From: an uncultured Acetatifactor sp.
GTDB taxonomy: Bacteria > Bacillota > Clostridia > Lachnospirales > Lachnospiraceae
DNA: 32,063 bases
Assembly: GCA_947625255.1 (NCBI GenBank)
Contig: CANQNT010000043.1
Span: 1 to 32,063 of the forward strand
Direction: 5' to 3'
Both the position numbers and the translations under genes were made by a program. The notes beneath the pieces were generated by a model. The model was not told where the DNA came from. It saw nothing but the letters and a program-made list of their open reading frames with translations, and made no database searches. This document shows positions 24,042-29,915 of the stretch, in pieces (positions within the stretch are counted from its first letter, which is position 1; every line of letters begins with the position of its first letter).

Positions 24042-24740
24042 TTAACGGCGTATTTCAATGATCGCGCGGTTGACCTTTTCATACGCGCCTCTGGGCAGCG
24101 GAACCGACCCGCCGCCTTTCAGAAAGATTTCCGAGCGTGTCACCCGCACGATAAAGGAAAGGTTGACGATGTACGATCGCCCGACCCGCAGGAATCTGTC
24201 GTCCAGCTCGGCCTCGACCTCTTTGAGCGGCATTTTGAGGGTATAATCCCGCCCGGCATGGACCGTGATATAGTTTTTTAAGACTTCAACGTAACTGATG
24301 TCGCGGACCGGCACAAGCGCGGTTTCATTGGGCAGTGTGAGCAGCAGCTTCTTGCCGTCGTCCGCGATCCTCTCCGCCGCCCGGGACAACACCGAGAAAA
24401 ACTTTTCCCGCGAAACGGGCTTCAGGAGATAGTGCAGCGCCGCCACGTCGTAGCCCGCGGCGATATAGTCCGAGTACGCCGTGATGAAGATGATCTGCAG
24501 GAGCTTGTCGCCGTCCTGTCTGAGCCGCTTCGCCAGATCCACGCCGGACAGCCCGGGCATTTCAATGTCCAGAAGCAGGATATCGGGCGGACAGTCCGAA
24601 TACGCGAACAGCAGAGCCTCCGCGGACGGATATTCCTGTATGTTGACCGAAGCCCCTGACTGGACGGACCAGTCAAGGACCAGGGATCTTATATGTGCGC
24701 GTTCGGCCGCGTTGTCGTCGCAGAGAGAGATGGTAAGCAT
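24042..24740 (-). CDS. LytTR-family response regulator (module 3)
   Basis: A 232-residue response regulator. The receiver has the acidic pair CDDN (residues 7-10), Asp 58 in ILLLDIEMPG as phospho-acceptor, FITAYS, and Lys 107 in HYLLKPV. The second half is a LytTR DNA-binding domain (ISYVEVLKNYITVHAG, FLRVGRSYIVNLSFI, VPLPRGAYEKV). The ATG is preceded by AAGGAG and by a strong promoter. It heads the minus-strand run regulator, kinase, exporter, exporter. Likely targets are the repeat array at 23225-23291 and possibly the 21-base-spaced repeats ahead of the regulator-less exporter pair at 15658. Its own promoter is nearly consensus, so expression may be constitutive. Confidence 0.95.
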   Translation of the reverse strand: MLTISLCDDNAAERAHIRSLVLDWSVQSGASVNIQEYPSAEALLFAYSDCPPDILLLDIEMPGLSGVDLAKRLRQDGDKLLQIIFITAYSDYIAAGYDVAALHYLLKPVSREKFFSVLSRAAERIADDGKKLLLTLPNETALVPVRDISYVEVLKNYITVHAGRDYTLKMPLKEVEAELDDRFLRVGRSYIVNLSFIVRVTRSEIFLKGGGSVPLPRGAYEKVNRAIIEIRR

Positions 24741-24769
24741 GACGATGACTCCTTTGTTTTGTAAGGTTG

Positions 24770-24798
24770 ATTATAGTATACGCGGACGGAAATTGCAA
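24770..24798 (-). promoter_or_regulatory. Sigma-A-type promoter for the module 3 regulator
   Basis: On the minus strand TTGCAA (24798-24793) and a perfect TATAAT (24775-24770) are separated by 17 bases. This is 29 bases upstream of the regulator ATG and is one of the best promoters in the window. Confidence 0.8.
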
Positions 24799-24839
24799 GC
24801 GGCTCATGGCAGGACGTCCGCCGCCTTATACAATTCATA

Positions 24840-24868
24840 TTGTACGCATTCGAAAAATGTGCTATACT
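24840..24868 (+). promoter_or_regulatory. Sigma-A-type promoter for the membrane Fe-S gene
   Basis: TTGTAC (24840-24845) and TATACT (24863-24868) are separated by 17 bases. It points away from the regulator promoter, with 41 bases between the two -35 elements, so one bound protein could affect both. A 72-base leader follows before the ATG at 24941. Confidence 0.7.
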
Positions 24869-24940
24869 TTTCTTTGTTCAGAGGAGGCGGGAAGTCCGGA
24901 AAAATCGGATTAGCAATTCATCTTTGCAAAGGTGTAAGGT

Positions 24941-25759
24941 ATGAAAAAATATTTACTGCCAGCGGGCATGTTGGCAATATTTGAAATAGTGGCTGTCACT
25001 CTTTGGCAGACGAAAGATAATTTGTTTTATTTGCTTAACTTCAGCTACATTGGCATCTCTATCGCTTTGGGGATTTCCCTATACATACGGGAATATAAAT
25101 ACGCGCGCCGGGTGACGCAGCTATTGGTCGGATGCTATATGCTGGTCTATCTCGGCTTGATATGCAGCGAGAATATGCAGATAGAGGGATTTTGGTATTA
25201 CCTTTTTGCGGGAGTTTTCGAGGCGGCGACAATACATTATGTTGTGGCAAAAATATTCGGCCCCCTGTTTTTCGGCAGGGGCTGGTGTGGTTATGCCTGT
25301 TGGACTGCGATGGTTCTGGATTTTCTTCCTTATAAGCTGCCAAAGCAGCCCCGGAAGAATTTAGGCTGGATCCGTTATATTACTTTTTTATTGTCACTGG
25401 TTTTTGTGGCGGCTCTGTTTCTGGCTCATGTAGGCAATATGGAAAGAATCATGTTCTGGTCGTTTATTATCGGAAATTTACTTTACTATGCCGTTGGTAT
25501 AATACTCGCGTTTTATTTTAAGGACAACCGTGCTTTCTGCAAATACATCTGTCCTGTTACAGTGTTTTTGAAGCCTATGAGTTATTTCTCCATGCTGCGG
25601 ATAAAGTGTGACAAAAGCAAATGTATTTCCTGTGGCAAGTGTAGGCGAGTATGTCCTATGGACGTAGATGTAACTGATAATTCCAGAAAGAGAGCAAATG
25701 GAACGGAGTGTATTCTCTGTCTGGAATGTGTGAAAAGCTGTCCAAAGAAAGCACTATAA
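24941..25759 (+). CDS. Membrane 4Fe-4S protein (NapH/CcoG-like)
   Basis: A 272-residue membrane electron-transfer protein. About five or six helices are visible (residues 5-22, 28-48, 58-76, 85-105, 145-165, 172-192). Two cysteine pairs in the membrane part, GRGWCGYACW (Cys 116, 120) and FCKYICPV (Cys 200, 204), are the signature of the NapH/NosR/CcoG (RdxA) group. The C-terminal tail holds two ferredoxin-type clusters: CISCGKCRRVCP (Cys 228, 231, 234, 238) and CILCLECVKSCP (Cys 257, 260, 263, 267). Family members pass electrons across or along the membrane, often for metal-cofactor or reductase maturation. No partner enzyme is nearby. It is divergent from the module 3 regulator with back-to-back promoters. 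The ribosome site is AAGGTGTAAGGT. Confidence 0.88.
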   Translation: MKKYLLPAGMLAIFEIVAVTLWQTKDNLFYLLNFSYIGISIALGISLYIREYKYARRVTQLLVGCYMLVYLGLICSENMQIEGFWYYLFAGVFEAATIHYVVAKIFGPLFFGRGWCGYACWTAMVLDFLPYKLPKQPRKNLGWIRYITFLLSLVFVAALFLAHVGNMERIMFWSFIIGNLLYYAVGIILAFYFKDNRAFCKYICPVTVFLKPMSYFSMLRIKCDKSKCISCGKCRRVCPMDVDVTDNSRKRANGTECILCLECVKSCPKKAL

Positions 25760-25794
25760 CTTCCCGTCGATACAGAACCAATGATATTGATGTA

Positions 25795-25919
25795 ATACCT
25801 TTCAACCTTTGAAGCGGCAAAGAAATGGGGGTTGTCTCCCCGGCGCGTGGACGTCCTCCGCGCCAGGGAGTACCCCAAATGTAAAAAGGCCAGTTTGGGT
25901 ACCAGGCATGGAAAATAAA
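25795..25919 (+). pseudogene. Deletion copy of the HTH-to-inverted-repeat module found at 28460-29815
   Basis: Bases 25795-25858 match 28460-28523 at 59 of 64 positions. They encode the start of the same excisionase-like HTH protein (STFEAAKKWGLSPRRV). Bases 25868-25919 then match 29764-29815, the end of that module, including the CAGTTTGGGTA arm. What lies between in the full copy (about 1.2 kb) is missing here. The join has the short homology CCTC. The two copies bracket the acetyltransferase, primase scar and CPBP genes. Confidence 0.75.
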
Positions 25920-25962
25920 GCAAGGACAAAATCAAACGATATTAACTGATGAGGTACAAAGT

Positions 25963-26751
25963 ATGAATTTTACCAACGCTGCCATATTACGAATCGCAAT
26001 GCAGCAGTCCGCTATCGACGCGAACTGTGATACAGAAGATTTTTTGCGGTCTGAAAACATGATTGTTCCATCGATTGTAAATCCCCGGGCGAGAAAATAT
26101 CTGTCTCTTCCGCTTGACTGCAATCTGATCTCTTATGGAAACAACATTGTTGCGTCCATAAACCAAAAATACCGTACCATCGTATCGAACTATATCAATC
26201 GTTTTCCGGTTGAACATTGCTTTGAAACGCCGAATCTGCACGTTTTAAACGATGAATTGCAGAAAGAGGATTTAAGAATTTGCTTTATGGCGGAATATTT
26301 TCTGCCAGACCTTCATGAATTGAAAATTTTGGACTGTCCTTACACAACAAAACTGCTGCACCCGAAAGACTTTCAAACGCTTTACACGCCCGAGTGGAGC
26401 AATGCGTTGTGTGAAAGGCGTCGGGAACTGGATATTTTGGGTGCCGGCGCATATGACGGCGGGACTTTGATTGGTCTTGCCGCATGCTCCGCCGACTGTG
26501 AAACCATGTGGCAGATCGGTGTGGATGTGCTGCCCGCCTATCGCAGGCAGGGCATTGCCTCTGCGCTCACAAGCCGTCTGGCTCTTGAAATTCTGGAGCG
26601 CGGAAAAGTTCCGTTCTACTGTGCCGCATGGTCGAACATCAAATCCGTTCGCAACGCCATCAAAAGCGGTTTTCGCCCTGCATGGGTTGAGATGACCGCA
26701 AAGAACGTTTCCTTTGTCAATGAAATGAATCGAGAAAAATATACCGCATAG
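25963..26751 (+). CDS. GNAT-family N-acetyltransferase
   Basis: A 262-residue protein with a C-terminal GNAT acetyltransferase domain (about residues 155-250), which would transfer acetyl from acetyl-CoA to an amine. Motif A, the acetyl-CoA pyrophosphate loop, is visible as IGVDVLPAYRRQGIASAL (185-202). After it come AAWSNIKSVRNAIKSGFRPA (221-240), the usual end of the fold. The first 150 residues are not a second obvious GNAT domain; they contain no helix-turn-helix or membrane segment and are not assigned. The ATG follows TGATGAGG. It lies just after the deletion copy of the HTH module and appears to be cargo between the two copies. The acceptor substrate is unknown. Confidence 0.88.
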   Translation: MNFTNAAILRIAMQQSAIDANCDTEDFLRSENMIVPSIVNPRARKYLSLPLDCNLISYGNNIVASINQKYRTIVSNYINRFPVEHCFETPNLHVLNDELQKEDLRICFMAEYFLPDLHELKILDCPYTTKLLHPKDFQTLYTPEWSNALCERRRELDILGAGAYDGGTLIGLAACSADCETMWQIGVDVLPAYRRQGIASALTSRLALEILERGKVPFYCAAWSNIKSVRNAIKSGFRPAWVEMTAKNVSFVNEMNREKYTA

Positions 26752-26764
26752 GAGGCGAATTCAA

Positions 26765-26923
26765 TGGGAACGGGCAAAGGAAAATCCTACTTACCTCTAT
26801 GCCTCTCCCCGTACCCGGGAAAAGGTTTATGAGCTGCTTCTCCAGGAAGTGACAGAACGCGGAATGGACGAGACCTGCCGCTTGCGGCGGGGCGAGGGAT
26901 ATGGAGCTTGCGACGACGCGGTA
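26765..26923 (+). pseudogene. Unidentified conjugative-element gene fragment
   Basis: In the frame from 26765 the DNA reads WERAKENPTYLYASPRTREK and VYELLLQEVTERGMDETCRL, with sensible composition but no start codon of its own and no clean end. It stops resembling coding sequence where the oppositely oriented primase fragment begins, at about 26924. It looks like an internal piece of an accessory gene from a Tn1549-like element, by company rather than by firm recognition. Confidence 0.35.
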
Positions 26924-27025
26924 GAACGGACAGTAGTCCATGCCGTTTCGGTTGACCTTCAGCCCGTAGTGTTCGGCAGCGTCCCTCATGGAGATCGCCG
27001 CCTTGACGGTTTCGTAGATATTCAT
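26924..27025 (-). pseudogene. CHC2 zinc-finger (DNA primase-like) N-terminal remnant
   Basis: From the ATG at 27025 the minus strand reads MNIYETVKAAISMRDAAEHY then GLKVNRNGMDYCPF, the start of CHC2 zinc-finger primase-like proteins carried by conjugative elements. The first half of the zinc motif (CPF) is present, but the next codons are unrelated and the remaining Cys residues are gone. It is cut at about 26924 against a plus-strand fragment. An ATG two codons earlier (27031) is an alternative start. Confidence 0.65.
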
Positions 27026-27205
27026 GCGCATCTTCGTCCTTGATTTTCTGCGGGTAACAAGCCAAGCGGACATGCTCGCATATCCATTTGGCGACTACCG
27101 CAAGAGCCGGCAGCCTAGGCAGCCGGCGTCTCGATGGTTTTTCCCCGTCTGCCTGAATATACGGGGAAAAGGCTATAGACCGAAAAATCCAACAGGAGTG
27201 CAGGA

Positions 27206-27257
27206 AAACAAAAAAGCCGCCCTGTGTAATTGCAAAAATGCAAGACCACAGAGCGGC
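27206..27257 (-). terminator. Orphan intrinsic terminator, minus strand
   Basis: On the minus strand GCCGCTCTGTG (27257-27247) pairs with CACAGGGCGGC (27226-27216), with one G-T wobble, and is followed by TTTTTTGTTTT. It would end a minus-strand transcript from the right, but only plus-strand genes lie there, so the gene it served has been lost. The rest of 27026-27205 contains no gene I can support. Confidence 0.7.
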
Positions 27258-27274
27258 AAACAAACCAGAAACTA

Positions 27275-27303
27275 TTGATTTTATTCCCCAAATGGAATAT
27301 AAT
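27275..27303 (+). promoter_or_regulatory. Sigma-A-type promoter for the membrane protein/CPBP pair
   Basis: TTGATT (27275-27280) and a perfect TATAAT (27298-27303) are separated by 17 bases. The first gene starts at 27390, leaving a leader of about 80 bases. Confidence 0.75.
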
Positions 27304-27389
27304 AATGTCAGGCTTTCAAGCCTTACAAATGATGGGAGTCTGCTGTATGCGTTTATGTGTATCAACAAATTCAAAATTCGGAGGTTAAA

Positions 27390-27704
27390 ATGCAAGTGAT
27401 TCTCTGTATCGTAAGTATTCTTTTTGGCGGCCTGTCGTTGATAGCGGCTATCAGTCAAATAAAAAGTGAAAAAAAGTCAACTTCGGCTTTGATTATGATT
27501 ACCGGCTCCCTGCTGTTAATTGCAGCCGTAATTTGTAATATGGTCGGACAGCAATTTGATTACATCATTGCTTTTCTTGGGTGTACGACAGTTTGTGCCG
27601 CAGCGATTATGAACGGAATAAAAAGCAATCAACTTCACATACCGCATCACATCATACGCATTACGCTGTCGATCATACTGATCATCGGATTTGCTGTTTT
27701 ATGA
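27390..27704 (+). CDS. Small four-helix membrane protein, unknown function
   Basis: A 104-residue protein made almost entirely of four hydrophobic helices (about residues 3-22, 33-50, 55-72, 86-103). There are short charged turns between them, such as QIKSEKKST. I do not recognise the family. The ATG at 27390 has a good ribosome site (GGAGG, seven bases upstream), better than an earlier in-frame ATG at 27357. The stop is 10 bases before the CPBP gene start, so the two form an operon behind the promoter at 27275-27303. Small membrane proteins beside CPBP proteases are often bacteriocin-related immunity or resistance functions, but that is inference from neighbourhood. Confidence 0.75.
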   Translation: MQVILCIVSILFGGLSLIAAISQIKSEKKSTSALIMITGSLLLIAAVICNMVGQQFDYIIAFLGCTTVCAAAIMNGIKSNQLHIPHHIIRITLSIILIIGFAVL

Positions 27705-27714
27705 GGTAACAAAA

Positions 27715-28383
27715 ATGGACAAAGGTATATCTGTCGGCGAGGGCGCTTTGTGGGTTTTGGCTTGGTTTGGCGTTATGCTGTTATATACATTTTTAGATGT
27801 GGCGGTATGGAGAAAAATAACACCCGGCCATGCGAAGCTGCTGAATGTCATTTCAATCGCTCTCTTCATGGGCGGCTTTCTAAGTCTGTTAAAATCAAAA
27901 TTTAATTTCCCAATTGACCTTGTTAACGGAATTTCCCTTGAAAGAGTATTTTGGGCAATAGGCTGTGCGGTGGCGATGTACTTTCTTCTGGATAAATTCT
28001 TAGATCCTGTTTTTGAAGGTATGCTTCCGGGGAGCGAGGATCGCTATCAGGAGACGCTCGGGCACTTAAGGAAAGCACCGGTACTTAGTTTCATCCAGGT
28101 TTGTATCCTCGCGCCGGTTATGGAAGAAATTTTAATGCGCGGTTTCCTTCTTGGCGGATTATCCGTAAACTATGGCAAAGTGACCGCGCTCCTTATATCA
28201 TCGGCGCTCTTTGCGTTGCTTCACTTTAACATGGTTCAAACACTCTCGGCATTGATTTGCGGTATTGTACTTGGTTTGTTATATATACGAACAGATTCTC
28301 TTATCTGCTGTATAGCAGCACACGCAGGATATAATATAATCTCATATTTTACAATGATTTTTCCATTTTTCTATAAACCGTAA
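27715..28383 (+). CDS. CPBP-family intramembrane metalloprotease
   Basis: A 222-residue polytopic protein of the CPBP (Abi/CAAX protease-like) family, which cleaves substrates within the membrane. Motif 1 is EEILMR (Glu 137, 138, Arg 142), motif 2 is FALLHF (His 170) and motif 3 is HAGYN (His 203, Asn 207). These are the conserved metal-binding and catalytic positions, all present. Helices surround each motif. The ATG at 27715 is behind GAGGTAAC; an in-frame ATG at 27691 overlaps the upstream gene and lacks a ribosome site. In Gram-positive bacteria such proteins act in bacteriocin self-immunity (the PncO/SkkI type) and peptide-signal maturation. That is worth noting given the peptide-type regulators and exporters nearby. 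Confidence 0.92.
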   Translation: MDKGISVGEGALWVLAWFGVMLLYTFLDVAVWRKITPGHAKLLNVISIALFMGGFLSLLKSKFNFPIDLVNGISLERVFWAIGCAVAMYFLLDKFLDPVFEGMLPGSEDRYQETLGHLRKAPVLSFIQVCILAPVMEEILMRGFLLGGLSVNYGKVTALLISSALFALLHFNMVQTLSALICGIVLGLLYIRTDSLICCIAAHAGYNIISYFTMIFPFFYKP

Positions 28384-28454
28384 GGTCAGTTGAGTTGATG
28401 GAGAAACTGGATAAGTAACAGAGAAGTTGGACACAAGACAACAAGGGGGAAAAC

Positions 28455-28676
28455 ATGAGATACCTTTCAACCTTTGAAGCAGCAGAGAAATGGGGCCTGT
28501 CTCCCCGGCGCGTGGGCGTCCTCTACAGCGAGAACAGGATACCGGGCGCACAGCGGGCAGGGAGCCGCTGGATCATCCCGGAGGATGCGGAGAAACCCGC
28601 CGATGCCAGAATCAAGAGCGGGAAATACATCAAAAGCAAGACAAAATCGGAGGGAGGTCTGACCGATGGACGGTGA
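28455..28676 (+). CDS. Small excisionase-like helix-turn-helix protein
   Basis: A 73-residue DNA-binding protein of the MerR/excisionase-like HTH type common in conjugative elements. The helix-turn-helix is STFEAAEKWGLSPRRVGVLY (residues 5-24). A wing-like GAQRAGSRWIIPEDAEKP follows, then a basic tail. The start has an excellent ribosome site (AAGGGGG). The 3' end overlaps the start of the XRE-like pseudogene by 11 bases, as in an operon. A partial second copy of its 5' end lies at 25795-25858. It probably controls transfer or excision genes of the element from which this debris derives. Confidence 0.8.
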   Translation: MRYLSTFEAAEKWGLSPRRVGVLYSENRIPGAQRAGSRWIIPEDAEKPADARIKSGKYIKSKTKSEGGLTDGR

Positions 28677-29512
28677 ATTTCTTCCCGGCGATCTACGGGA
28701 TCGCATACAGGATTATTGAAGCACGAAAGCGCAACACAGGCAGACCTCGCGGCAAAAATCGGCTGCAACGAGAGCCTGATCAGCCGGTTCCTCAGCGGGA
28801 AAACGGACAAGCTCGGCAATAAGTACATTATCCGTATTGCGAGAGCCTTTAACGTGTCCACCGACTTCCTGCTGGGTGAATCCAACATACCCGACCCCAA
28901 AAATTACGAGATCGAGGAGCTTGGGATGTCAGTGCAGGCCGCAAAAAATCTTTACACCGGCAAAGCCAACGCCGATGTGGTGGCAGTCTTCTGGAAAGCC
29001 CCCGTTTCTGTGAGCTTACATATTTAATCGAGCGGTATTTTGACGATACTCCGTCCGCCGGGTATGCCGCGCAAAATCAGGCGTACTCCACGCTCAGCGC
29101 CATGTTAAGAAAGACCGCCAAAGGGGACGCCGCCGTGGAATCCGCCAGAACCATGAACCGAATGAAAGTCCCTGTGTATCAGGCAGACCTCGCCGCGATA
29201 CAGACACAGTTTATGTCCGCTGTGAAAGAAGTGAAACAGGAAATCGGAAACGATTTAAGTGCGGCACAGAAGGAGACCCACCAGATCATGCAGAAGATGT
29301 TTTCGGAGATGACAAAGAGGCAGGACGTAGAAAAGGCGCAGATCACACCGGAAGACTTTACCAACGCCGTTCTCGGAGTGACTGCAATCATGGACGGCAC
29401 CACGCCGGAATCACGGGATAAATTCGGGCAGTCCCCGACAGAGTTTATCCGTGCGACGATAGAAAACATGAAAAAGCAGCAGAAGAAAGACCATGCAAAG
29501 CATGAGCAATGA
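28666..29512 (+). pseudogene. XRE-type regulator with long C-terminal region, broken by two 1-base deletions
   Basis: The gene begins at ATG 28666 (MDGEFLPGDLRDRIQD) and meets a TGA after 17 codons. The frame that continues the protein (LKHESATQADLAAK, then GCNESLISRFLSGKTDKLG, a clear XRE helix-turn-helix) is reached if one T is restored near 28710. A second missing base near 28983 separates ANADVV from SLLESPRFCELTYLIERYF, after which the frame stays open to 29512. The repaired protein would be about 280 residues: an N-terminal XRE domain and a helical C-terminal region. This resembles regulators of Tn916-like conjugative elements. Both lesions are simple single-base losses, so sequencing error should be excluded. 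Confidence 0.75.
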
Positions 29513-29626
29513 GCAGCTCTGCCTTCGCGCACAGGAAGGGGACGATACCGCCGCGATCTCCTGATGGAAAACAATCTCGGCTTCATCCGAAAACAGCAAA
29601 TGAACTGTATCAGAGTATGTCACTGG
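29502..29626 (+). pseudogene. Conjugative-element sigma-70-like factor, N-terminal remnant
   Basis: The ATG at 29502 overlaps the end of the XRE-like gene. The sequence reads MSNEQLCLRAQEGDDTA, then, after one missing base near 29564, RDLLMENNLGFIRK. After another missing base near 29590 it continues ANELYQ. This is the start of the small sigma-70-like factor often carried by conjugative elements (sigma region 2). Similarity ends near 29626. The following 130 bases (29630-29763) contain short open frames that I do not recognise. Confidence 0.6.
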
Positions 29627-29763
29627 CAGAGACACTAGACTTTGCGGGCAAAGTCGTGTGCCAAAATGGGCGCTGCCGTCTCCGCTTCGCTCCGGTCGGC
29701 ACAAGCGAACGTCCACTGGACATTCTACGCCCTTTGGAAACCTCTCGTATTTTCCTCGCCGGT

Positions 29764-29815
29764 GAGTACCCAAACTGTGATTAGGGCAGTTTGGGTATCA
29801 GACGAGGAAAATAAA
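29764..29815. repeat. 11-bp perfect inverted repeat, second copy of the 25868-25919 sequence
   Basis: TACCCAAACTG (29767-29777) and CAGTTTGGGTA (29787-29797) form perfect arms around a 9-base loop. No T-run follows on either strand, so it is not a terminator. A diverged copy lies at 25868-25919, in which the left arm has decayed. The site could be an operator or a recombination site of the element. The stretch 29816-29915 shows nothing further. Confidence 0.6.
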
Positions 29816-29915
29816 AAACCGCTGCAATTTTCACCAAGTACGCAAATGAATATATAGTGATCTTCCTATAACAGTTGACACACCGCATTACACATTCATT
29901 TCGTGAATCGCCATA

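Noticed and set aside
9049..24740. Lantibiotic or other modified-peptide biosynthesis cluster
   Set aside because: The regulators and exporters would fit, but no LanB/C/M, radical SAM or YcaO enzyme, no C39 peptidase domain on any exporter, and no convincing precursor gene is present.
26787..27458. 223-codon minus-strand frame
   Set aside because: It crosses the primase remnant in the wrong frame, the orphan terminator and the plus-strand promoter.
29642..29857. 71-codon plus-strand frame ending after the 11-bp inverted repeat
   Set aside because: It has no ribosome site, and it runs through the inverted repeat and past the end of the sigma-like remnant. Nothing in it is recognisable.
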